The notes below the pieces were generated by a model. It did not search any database. It was not told the origin of the DNA and saw only the letters and a program-made list of their open reading frames with translations. The position numbers and the translations under genes were made by a program. A DNA stretch of 12,216 nt from Caldora sp. SIO3E6 (GTDB lineage: Bacteria > Cyanobacteriota > Cyanobacteriia > Cyanobacteriales > Coleofasciculaceae). Positions 1-5,794 of this stretch are shown here, one piece after another (position 1 is the first letter of the stretch; the number at the start of each line of letters is the position of its first letter). The stretch spans positions 1 through 12,216 of the forward strand of contig JAAHHL010000110.1 in NCBI GenBank assembly GCA_010672185.1. The letters are read 5' to 3'.

Positions 1-149
1 TAAAAGCCCCTTGACAACTGCCATACAGCCTTAACTTGTCACCAATGGTTACTCATAGACAAACTTAAGTAATTATACTCAAATTCATTTGTACCATAAT
101 TTGCCGCTCTCAAATAGGACTGCTATATAAAGCTGCGGTTAAGGAATTT

Positions 150-2660
150 GTGCAAGAAAAGGCTGTACGTCCAATCCTGGGTGAAGCTTTTGGGAAAGAT
201 TGTAAGCAGATTGACTACTCTGAATTAAAGCGCCTTTGGACACAACATGATCAAAATACCAGATGGCAGTTCCCCGCCGATGAGTTTGATTGGTGTGGGG
301 TAGCTAAGGAGTATCGGTTTGAAGTCAAAGGTATTATTAGAGCTAATGTAGGTTTGCGATCGCTTCTGGAAACGGAACTGCTGGAAGATATTGCTCGTAA
401 TACTGCTCAGATTTCACCAGGTTTCGATTTAGCCAAATATCAGGATAGTTTACAGTGCAGCTACGGCTATCTGAAATTGTATACCTTGGATAGCACCGAT
501 CGCGTCGATGCCATCAAGTTGTGGCAGATGTTTATCGAGCAAACGGTAAGGGAAGCTTTACCACCGACGCGCTATGAATTACCCCTTGACTTACAGCAGC
601 AACTGCAAGAGGAGGGACAATTTGAGGATTTATCTCCTGAAGCCTTGGAATACTATCGCCGCGAGTATTTCCAGCAACCACCGAGTAAAGTGCTAGCAGC
701 AGTAGCAGATGTTCAACAAGCGGTTATTTTGGGTGATCCGGGTGCTGGTAAGTCTACTTTGTTGCAATATCTAGCATTGGATTGGGTTGAAGGTAAAACG
801 GCAACTCTACCTTTGTTAATCGAATTACGAGAATATGCGATTGCACAAGAGAAGAACTTTCTGGAATTTCTTCATTGTGGAAGGGGTGCAGACTGGCAGT
901 TTGACCAACAGCAACTCCATGAGCATTTACAAGAGCATCCAAGCCTAGTGATGTTCGATGGCTTAGATGAGGTATTCGATCGCCCGACCCAGTCTACTAT
1001 TATTGATGAGATTATTCGCTTCAGTCAGCAGTATCCCCAAGCACGGGTATTAGTCACATCCCGGATTATTGGTTATAACCCGGAACGTTTTCAACAGGCG
1101 GGATTTCGCCAATTCACCCTCCAACCCCTAGACGATGAGGAAATCCAGGAATTTATCAACCGTTGGTATGACTTGGCAATGGGGAGTGATTCTGATAAGG
1201 AATTATTGAAACAGCGCTTAAAAGATGCGATCGCTAATTCCCAAGCCATCCAAAATCTAGCAGATAATCCCCTATTGCTGACCATGATGGCAATTTTAAA
1301 TCGGCGTCAGGAGTTACCGCGCGATCGCACTGATTTATATGACCAGGCTTCACGGGTGCTATTGTACCACTGGGATGTAGATCATAAGCGGTTAGAGTTA
1401 CCAATGGATGCGATCGGACGAAGGGAAAAGCAGGAGATGTTACGTCTGATTGCCTATGAGATGCAGGCTGGTGAGGAGGGGTTAAAGGGAAATTTAATTA
1501 GTGCCGAAAGACTGACGGAAATTTTGACGGATTATCTGCGCTATCAGGGTTTTAGTGAGGCTCGCGAGAAAGCATATCGGGTAATTCAACAATTAAGAGA
1601 GCGGAATTTTATCCTTTGTTATCGAGGTGCAGATACTTATGGTTTTGTTCATCGCACGTTTTTGGAATATTTTTGTGCGGTGGAGATTGTGAATAGGTTT
1701 GAGAAGCAGCGGACTTTGAGTTTTGAGCAGTTACGGGATGAGGTGTTTGGAGAACATTGGCAGGATGAGACATGGCATGAGGTGCTACAGCTGATTTGTG
1801 GGATGATTGATGCTCAATTTGCAGGAGAGTTAATTGAATATTTGCAAGAGCAGGAGTGCGATCGCAAGGAATTTCTCTCAGAAGTACCTTGGCAAAAAGG
1901 GAGACTAGAATCTGGTGGTTTGTCTAACTTACTACTTGCAGCAGATTGTGTTTCTGAAGTTAGTAACTATACAGCAATCTCTAAAGTCAGCAATCAACTA
2001 CTCCAAAGACTTCAAAGAGAGGCAGAAACTCCAGACATTCGTTTATCCTTTGCCTGTTCTATAGAAATAATGGAAAGAATTGCCCGTTGTTTTAACGGAA
2101 CGTTTCTTTGGCTCAAGCAGCAAGCTGAACAAAGTAGTAGCTCATTTATACAGTATAGTGCTGTGCAGGCAATTTTAGTTCACTATCATAATCAAGCAGA
2201 TATCTTAGTTTTGTTAAAGCAATGGGCACAACATGGAACAGATTGGGGAATGCGTGTAGGAGCAATTAGAGCTATAGCTAAACACCATCACTACACCAGG
2301 TTAGATATTTTAGAGCTTTTTAAGAATCGAGCACAGAATGACAAAGATTGGGGAGCAAGACATGCAGCAATTGAAGCACTTAGTAAGTACTATAATCAAC
2401 TACCAGAAATATTTGATTTTATTTGTATAATTGTACAAAGTGATCCATTTGTGCGTCTTAATGGATGGCAAGATAATCCTCGCCAAGCTGCTTTGGAAGC
2501 TCTTCTCACTCACTATCCCACTCATCCCAAAACTATCGAACTCATGAGAGATAGAGCCACTAATGACCCTGACGAACAACTGAGAGAATGGGCACAGGAA
2601 CAATTAAAAATGCTCTCCTTAAAAATTGAGGAATCAGCTTATGAGAATCGTTCAAATTGA
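150..2660 (+). CDS. NACHT-domain STAND NTPase with C-terminal HEAT-like repeats (bNACHT-like)
   Basis: 836 residues from a GTG start. Residues 1-180 form a mostly helical N-terminal region seen in cyanobacterial NACHT proteins. The NTPase follows: Walker A GDPGAGKS at 195-202, Walker B LVMFDGLDE at 266-274 and a TSR sensor motif at 303-305. The winged-helix-like end of the STAND module carries HRTFLEYF at 501-508. From about 670 on are HEAT-like repeats with a period near 35 residues (DWGMRVGAIRAIA at 698, DWGARHAAIEALS at 733, a degenerate third copy near 778), a likely ligand-sensing part. AAGGA at 141-145 sits close upstream of the GTG. The frame is open back to 69 but has no ATG, so the N-terminus is uncertain and may be eroded. 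A weak -35/-10 pair (TTGCCG at 101, TATATA at 124) precedes it. NACHT proteins act as ATP/GTP-driven oligomerising switches; some bacterial ones defend against phage. The domain call is firm, the defence role inferred. No nuclease or other effector domain is visible. Confidence 0.92.
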   Translation: MQEKAVRPILGEAFGKDCKQIDYSELKRLWTQHDQNTRWQFPADEFDWCGVAKEYRFEVKGIIRANVGLRSLLETELLEDIARNTAQISPGFDLAKYQDSLQCSYGYLKLYTLDSTDRVDAIKLWQMFIEQTVREALPPTRYELPLDLQQQLQEEGQFEDLSPEALEYYRREYFQQPPSKVLAAVADVQQAVILGDPGAGKSTLLQYLALDWVEGKTATLPLLIELREYAIAQEKNFLEFLHCGRGADWQFDQQQLHEHLQEHPSLVMFDGLDEVFDRPTQSTIIDEIIRFSQQYPQARVLVTSRIIGYNPERFQQAGFRQFTLQPLDDEEIQEFINRWYDLAMGSDSDKELLKQRLKDAIANSQAIQNLADNPLLLTMMAILNRRQELPRDRTDLYDQASRVLLYHWDVDHKRLELPMDAIGRREKQEMLRLIAYEMQAGEEGLKGNLISAERLTEILTDYLRYQGFSEAREKAYRVIQQLRERNFILCYRGADTYGFVHRTFLEYFCAVEIVNRFEKQRTLSFEQLRDEVFGEHWQDETWHEVLQLICGMIDAQFAGELIEYLQEQECDRKEFLSEVPWQKGRLESGGLSNLLLAADCVSEVSNYTAISKVSNQLLQRLQREAETPDIRLSFACSIEIMERIARCFNGTFLWLKQQAEQSSSSFIQYSAVQAILVHYHNQADILVLLKQWAQHGTDWGMRVGAIRAIAKHHHYTRLDILELFKNRAQNDKDWGARHAAIEALSKYYNQLPEIFDFICIIVQSDPFVRLNGWQDNPRQAALEALLTHYPTHPKTIELMRDRATNDPDEQLREWAQEQLKMLSLKIEESAYENRSN

Positions 2661-2762
2661 AGTTCGAGATGAAATTGTAATTTGCCTCGTAATCCGTCGT
2701 TCCTTAGTCAGTAAAATCTGGTAAACTAAACTAGCCTAGTAAAAAAACAGAGAAGGGTGACT

Positions 2763-3164
2763 ATGAAAAGAGCAAAAATCCTCAAGGAACTGATCTTAGG
2801 GATCGCGATCGCAACATTCTTTTTCTTTCCATTCACGTCTCCGGCATTAGCTGACGGCGCTTTCTGTTGTCCTACGGACACGATATCAGTGGACCAAGAT
2901 ACCTGTGTTGCTGCCTGGGAGCCACTGGGAACAATAATAGAGATAACGAACGATACAAGTAATGTATATACAAAAGTTCAGGTAGAAAAAAGCTGGTCTG
3001 AAGGTGGCGAAATTATAGACCAAATAATCGACCCTCAAATAATCTTTCCAGAACAGTCGATCCCAGTATTATTCGATCAAGACAAGGAAGTGATTCAAGT
3101 TCTTATGACAGAAACCTCCAACCCATCAGCAGCAGTTCTGTTAGTTAATTGTTTAACACCGTAA
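2763..3164 (+). CDS. Small exported protein with four cysteines, unknown function
   Basis: 133 residues. ATG at 2763 is preferred over GTG at 2757 because AGAAGG at 2751-2756 lies 6 bases before the ATG, and the GTG would overlap the spacer. Residues 1-30 are a classical Sec signal peptide: basic start (MKRAKILK), a hydrophobic core with FFFF at 19-22, and SPALA before the predicted signal peptidase I cut after A30. The mature part is about 103 residues, rich in beta-prone stretches and acidic, with cysteines at 35, 36, 48 and 130 that could form two disulfides outside the cytoplasm. I do not recognise the family. It lies 102 bases after the NACHT gene on the same strand, so cotranscription is possible but not shown. 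A HIP1 site falls inside the signal-peptide codons. A 7-bp hairpin follows the stop at once. Confidence 0.8.
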   Translation: MKRAKILKELILGIAIATFFFFPFTSPALADGAFCCPTDTISVDQDTCVAAWEPLGTIIEITNDTSNVYTKVQVEKSWSEGGEIIDQIIDPQIIFPEQSIPVLFDQDKEVIQVLMTETSNPSAAVLLVNCLTP

Positions 3165-3166
3165 AT

Positions 3167-3184
3167 CAAGATTAGAAAATCTTG
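3167..3184 (+). terminator. Hairpin just after the exported-protein gene
   Basis: CAAGATT at 3167-3173 pairs perfectly with AATCTTG at 3178-3184 around an AGAA loop, starting two bases after the stop codon. The position suits transcription termination or 3'-end protection, but only a short T-poor stretch (TTGG) follows, so it is a weak intrinsic terminator at best. Confidence 0.4.
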
Positions 3185-3203
3185 TTGGTCACATATGTGT
3201 TTC

Positions 3204-3252
3204 AGTCCGTTTTAACGGACTTTAGCTATTAGCCAGGGAATTAATTCCCTGG
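3204..3252. repeat. Paired palindromes of a cyanobacterial intergenic repeat
   Basis: Two adjacent stem-loops lie here. AGTCCGTT (3204-3211) pairs with AACGGACT (3214-3221). 3233-3252 is a perfect 20-bp palindrome built on CCAGGGAATT. Between them is TTAGCTATTAG. The paired 'agtccg...cggact' plus 'ccaggga...tccctgg' arrangement recalls dispersed cyanobacterial intergenic repeats. It could end transcription from either side. A further AT-only hairpin (AATCAAT/ATTGATT) is at 3301-3317. Confidence 0.6.
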
Positions 3253-3320
3253 TGGTTAATCGACTACAATCAAATTTTGCCAAAGGCTCTGTTATTAATC
3301 AATCAATATTATTGATTTTA

Positions 3321-3431
3321 TATATAGCAATTATACGACTTGTGAGGTACATCTTTATCCCCCTAAATCCCCCTTGGAAAGGGGGACTTTGAGACTTAGG
3401 AGCGTACCTCATGAGTCCGAGAAACGCTATA
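3321..3431. mobile_element. MITE-like element, about 111 bp, TATAGC ends
   Basis: The ends are imperfect inverted repeats of 28 bases (3323-3350 and 3404-3431, 21 of 28 matching), starting TATAGC and ending with TGAGGTAC on the inner side. The centre carries CCCCCTAAATCCCCC and a hairpin of CCCCC/GGGGG around TTGGAAA. TTTTA flanks both sides (3316-3320 and 3432-3436), a possible 5-bp target duplication. There is no coding capacity, so it is non-autonomous. A related core recurs inverted at 4124-4155. Confidence 0.7.
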
Positions 3432-3436
3432 TTTTA

Positions 3437-3638
3437 GGGTCTGCTGAATAAGTGTGGAAGCCATGCCAGACAAGCTTTTCAATCGTTTTCAGTCTCGCCA
3501 AGTGCAAGGAAATGGTATTTTTTAGTTCAAAAACCTTGCACTTTTACCATAAAATTCCTCCTGAACTCTTAACTTATTACTTATTACTTATTACTTATTA
3601 CTTCAAAACCCGCGTCAATCGACTTATTCAGCAAGCCC
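3437..3638. mobile_element. MITE with 17-bp inverted ends and 7-bp target duplication
   Basis: The left end GGGTCTGCTGAATAAGT (3437-3453) is the inverted repeat of the right end at 3622-3638 with 15 of 17 bases matching. TATTTTA occurs directly outside both ends (3430-3436 and 3639-3645), a clean 7-bp target duplication. The 202-bp interior holds a 10-bp inverted repeat (AAGTGCAAGG at 3500, complement at 3534) and a heptamer tandem array, with no transposase. The ends resemble those of complete insertion sequences; I cannot name the parent family with certainty. Confidence 0.82.
3572..3603. repeat. ACTTATT heptamer tandem repeat
   Basis: Four complete ACTTATT units and a partial fifth, inside the 202-bp MITE. 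Tandem heptamers of this kind (STRR-like) are typical of filamentous cyanobacteria. Confidence 0.9.
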
Positions 3639-3655
3639 TATTTTAGTCCGCCACA

Positions 3656-3949
3656 CTACGGAAACACAGATGTATAGTGTTCCACTTCTGGAAATGGATC
3701 ATAGTAGCAATGCAATAACTTTTTCCACTCTTGATATTGGGGAGACTGTCGAAAGCCTTCTGTGTGATCCTCAATTGTCTCCCACTTCACTAGCAGGATA
3801 TATCGAGAAGGTTTCTCAACACATTGCTTTAACTCATGTTCAATGTAACCTTTCATCGAAGAAATAAGGGTTTGAGCTTGAGCAAAAGCCGCTTGGAAAT
3901 TACTTTCCTGACCCGGTATTATATCGAGTATCGCAACCTCTAAAATCAT
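3656..3949 (-). CDS. Antibiotic biosynthesis monooxygenase (ABM)-like small protein
   Basis: 97 residues, the normal size for a single ABM domain (dimeric alpha+beta barrel, ferredoxin-like fold). Typical features are the first strand MILEVAILDIIPGQE, the Y-I-L-L-V-x-W strand at 50-56, and the closing F-x-x-S-P-x-Y-x-x-W segment with VEHY at 89-92. Members include quinol monooxygenases, haem-degrading enzymes and many uncharacterised proteins, so substrate and reaction are unknown. The frame is open upstream to an ATG at 4021, but those 24 extra residues are encoded by a MITE and its palindrome, and the family begins at the strand that starts at 3949. There is no clear Shine-Dalgarno. The gene is enclosed between two MITEs: one end lies 15 bases before its start, the other 17 bases after its stop. 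Confidence 0.85.
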   Translation of the reverse strand: MILEVAILDIIPGQESNFQAAFAQAQTLISSMKGYIEHELKQCVEKPSRYILLVKWETIEDHTEGFRQSPQYQEWKKLLHCYYDPFPEVEHYTSVFP

Positions 3950-3964
3950 AGGACAACGTTGTAG

Positions 3965-4088
3965 TAATACCAAATCCGGTATCGATATACCCGCTATGCC
4001 CACATTGTAGAGACGTTTCATGAAACGTCTCAGAGCAAGATTTCACGGTTTGCTCAAAACGGCTCAATTGTAACCGGATTTGGTATTA
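3965..4088. mobile_element. MITE with perfect 16-bp inverted ends, TA-type target
   Basis: TAATACCAAATCCGGT at 3965-3980 is repeated exactly inverted at 4073-4088. Read with TA as the duplicated target, the termini are ATACCAAATCCGGT, a pattern like the non-autonomous relatives of IS630/Tc1-type elements (family assignment inferred). The interior includes the perfect palindrome at 4010-4031. Its left end lies 15 bases from the ABM start codon, so it forms that gene's leader. Confidence 0.75.
4010..4031. repeat. Perfect 22-bp palindrome inside the MITE
   Basis: GAGACGTTTCA is followed immediately by its own reverse complement, with no spacer. This 'GAGACGTTTC' palindrome is a common dispersed motif in cyanobacterial intergenic DNA. 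It also contains the spurious ATG at 4021 that lengthens the ABM reading frame. Confidence 0.85.
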
Positions 4089-4155
4089 TACCAAATCCGG
4101 TTCTCAGAGGACGTAAAAAAATTCAAAGTCCCCCAGAATTGGGGGATTTAGGGGG
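4072..4155. repeat. Hairpin from a second MITE end, plus shared CCCCCTAAAT core
   Basis: The right end of the TA-type MITE and a second, head-to-head copy of the same end form a 14-bp stem (4072-4085 with 4089-4102) around a 3-base loop. From 4124 to 4155 the sequence matches the reverse complement of the core of the element at 3321-3431 (3359-3391): CAAAGTCCCCC, a short spacer, then GGGGGATTTAGGGGG. This reads as a fragment left by another insertion. It lies just downstream of the DUF4058 gene stop and could also act as a terminator for it. Confidence 0.6.
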
Positions 4156-4189
4156 CGAAGTAACACGTTACCTACCTTAAAAAATACTC

Positions 4190-4957
4190 CTACTGCAATA
4201 ATTCCTCCAGCCAATTAGTCTCTGCTGCTGATAAAGCTGGTACTGGAGGGCGACTGTAATCAAGAAAAAAGCCATAACCTGCTTGCTCATAGACTTCATT
4301 AAACAATGCTTGTAAATTGACTAGCGGTTCCTGATCTTCTGAGCGCAAAGGCAAAAGGAAATTTGGCATTGAATCAGGCAAGTTAAAGGCATAGAGGTCG
4401 GCTTGAGGGCGCTGCTCTGTGCGGCTAACTAAAATGCGATAATGGCTCTTGGTATTATAATTTAAAGTAGGCATCGGTTGCCAATTACGCAGCAAATCGA
4501 TTTCCACTAAATGGGTAAAACTATTGAGAATTTTTTGACGCTTGATTTCGTATTTTGTGCGTCCTTTGCCAGGGCGTTTATTGACAGGAGAGAGAACTTC
4601 TATCGCTGTTACCACCTCACTGGTAGCTATTTCTCTGATTTCTAAATGTCCTTGCCTAATTTCTTCGGTAATTGGTAAAGTAACTTTTGTTGCTTCTGTT
4701 GGCAGTGAGGAAACAGCAACATTGGTTTGAGTCGAACTAGTTGCTTGATTCCTGCTTACTACTGCATCAGGAATTCCTAGCAGCAGTGAATTGGCTCCAG
4801 TTGTTTGATAAATATGCTTTTCTATAAGAACTTGATACTTAGGAAGTAGTTGTGGTCCTAAGGAAATAGCGATCGCTGTGATCAATCGGTGATGAAAATC
4901 AGGCCAAGAACCAGGATGCTCTAGATAAGGATCCATTCCTGGAAAAGGTGAAGGCAT
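4190..4957 (-). CDS. DUF4058 family protein
   Basis: 255 residues, full length for this mainly cyanobacterial family of unknown function. Landmarks are the invariant opening MPSPFPGMDPYLE, then a W-P-D-F-H segment at 18-22, the central AIEVLSPVNKRPGKG at 118-132, the basic Y-E-I-K-R-Q patch at 136-141 and HLVEIDLLR at 149-157. The charged E...E-I-D spacing brings nuclease-like folds to mind, but I claim no activity. Residues 70-95 are low complexity. GGGAG lies 8 bases before the ATG. The gene starts 86 bases after the DUF433 gene ends, on the same strand, so the two may share a transcript. No export signal is seen. Confidence 0.92.
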   Translation of the reverse strand: MPSPFPGMDPYLEHPGSWPDFHHRLITAIAISLGPQLLPKYQVLIEKHIYQTTGANSLLLGIPDAVVSRNQATSSTQTNVAVSSLPTEATKVTLPITEEIRQGHLEIREIATSEVVTAIEVLSPVNKRPGKGRTKYEIKRQKILNSFTHLVEIDLLRNWQPMPTLNYNTKSHYRILVSRTEQRPQADLYAFNLPDSMPNFLLPLRSEDQEPLVNLQALFNEVYEQAGYGFFLDYSRPPVPALSAAETNWLEELLQ

Positions 4958-5043
4958 AGTGACATCTCCCGGAGTGCTGCCTATTTGCAGTTTAGCTCAA
5001 AAATTTTGTCTATCGTTACTCTGGATATGGTCTACAAGAAAAT

Positions 5044-5430
5044 TCATGCACGAGATTCGCGTTGAGCTTGATGTGTTGCTTTTTGTCTTTGTAGCTTTTC
5101 CCAAGCGGCTTCCATTCCAGGTTTGGGAGGCTTTTTAGCCAGTCTGGCGATGAGATGGTGATTGCGTTTTTCGTAATACTCTCGCAGTTCCTCGCATTGT
5201 TTCAACACCACTTGATATTCCGCTTCAACTTCAGCACGATTAGCTTTAATGTAAGCAAGAGCAACATTAATTTGTTCGTCGGTGAGATTGAAGAGACCGC
5301 GAATAAATTTCGGGGGATATTGGGCTTTCAGATAGTCCATAATGTCGTATAGAGTAATCCGAGTCCCCGATATCGTCAAACCTCTTTCCGTTCGGGCAAT
5401 TGTTGCTTTTCCGTTAGATTGCCAAGTCAT
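5044..5430 (-). CDS. DUF433 domain protein (antitoxin-type), C-terminally extended
   Basis: 128 residues. Residues 8-68 match DUF433, a small helix-turn-helix-like domain: ISGTRITLYDIMDYL at 20-34, then FNLTDEQINVALAYI at 47-61. DUF433 proteins often act as the antitoxin (VapB45-like) of a pair with a DUF5615 PIN-like toxin. The usual protein ends near residue 80; this one adds a charged, probably coiled-coil tail (81-128) rich in K, R, E and Q. No toxin gene is found on either side: downstream is DUF4058 after 86 bases, upstream are repeats and an acetyltransferase remnant. Start choice is firm: GGAGG at 5441-5445 (complement) is 10 bases from the ATG, and an in-frame stop lies just upstream. 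Confidence 0.85.
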   Translation of the reverse strand: MTWQSNGKATIARTERGLTISGTRITLYDIMDYLKAQYPPKFIRGLFNLTDEQINVALAYIKANRAEVEAEYQVVLKQCEELREYYEKRNHHLIARLAKKPPKPGMEAAWEKLQRQKATHQAQRESRA

Positions 5431-5480
5431 TATTCAGTCGCCTCCATTTGTAATAAAGTTGGAGAGTGTCAAATCTGTAC

Positions 5481-5597
5481 CTAGAGCTTCTTGAAGTATC
5501 TAGCGACTGGGAACAGAGCAAAGCCAACTTTTTCGTAAGTTTGACGTGCCGGAGCATGACCAGGATCACCTCCAGTCTCAACCATAGCAATAGACAT
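5481..5597 (-). pseudogene. C-terminal remnant of a GNAT N-acetyltransferase
   Basis: The complement encodes, up to a TAG stop at 5481-5483, a fragment ending in VETGGDPGHAPARQTYEK, then VGF and VARYFKKL. The G-G-D-P-G-H-A-P-A-R-x-x-Y-E-K-x-G-F segment is the acetyl-CoA-binding and following helix of a GNAT subfamily. Only about 38-40 residues survive. Upstream the frame stays open but runs straight into the MITE at 5604-5698 and a 9-bp tandem repeat, with no trace of the remaining 100 or more residues. I read this as a gene destroyed by insertion and deletion. Confidence 0.75.
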
Positions 5598-5603
5598 TAC
5601 AAC

Positions 5604-5698
5604 TATAGCAACCGCCAAGGCGATTAGGACAAGGGGCTTAAGCCCCTTGTTAACTTTCCTTGCCTGAGAATGTCTTAACCGCCCTGGCGACTGCTATA
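5604..5698. mobile_element. MITE-like element, 95 bp, central palindrome
   Basis: The ends are imperfect inverted repeats of about 27 bases (5604-5630 and 5672-5698, roughly 22 matching), starting TATAGCA and carrying a GCC(A/C)xGGCG block. The centre is a perfect 22-bp palindrome at 5629-5650 (half: ACAAGGGGCTT). There is no coding capacity. The outer TATAGC is shared with the element at 3321-3431, suggesting related end recognition. It cuts the GNAT remnant off from its missing N-terminal part. Confidence 0.7.
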
Positions 5699-5707
5699 TT
5701 ATCTTCC

Positions 5708-5775
5708 TTGTCCCCCTTGTCCCCCTTGTCCCCCTTATCCCCCTTGTCCCCCTTGTCTTCCTTTTCCCCCTTGTC
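5708..5775. repeat. TTGTCCCCC 9-bp tandem array
   Basis: Seven consecutive 9-bp units plus a partial eighth. Units 1, 2, 3 and 5 are exact TTGTCCCCC; the others vary (TTATCCCCC, TTGTCTTCC, TTTTCCCCC). It fills the space between the MITE and the end of the kinase gene. It is likely prone to copy-number change. Confidence 0.92.
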
Positions 5776-5794
5776 AGACTTCCTGAAGCAAGCC

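Noticed and set aside
1..60. AAGCCCCTTG near the left edge as part of another MITE
   Set aside because: Only about ten bases match the palindrome of the 5604-5698 element and no inverted end is visible.
2641..2715. 24-codon ATG frame overlapping the end of the NACHT gene, with GAGGA upstream
   Set aside because: Very short, mostly out-of-frame reading of the NACHT 3' end, with no recognisable product.
3452..3646. 64-codon plus-strand frame
   Set aside because: It lies wholly inside the 202-bp MITE, including its heptamer array and right inverted repeat; it is not a gene.
5708..5775. Possible CRISPR-like array
   Set aside because: Contiguous 9-bp units without spacers; a simple tandem repeat.
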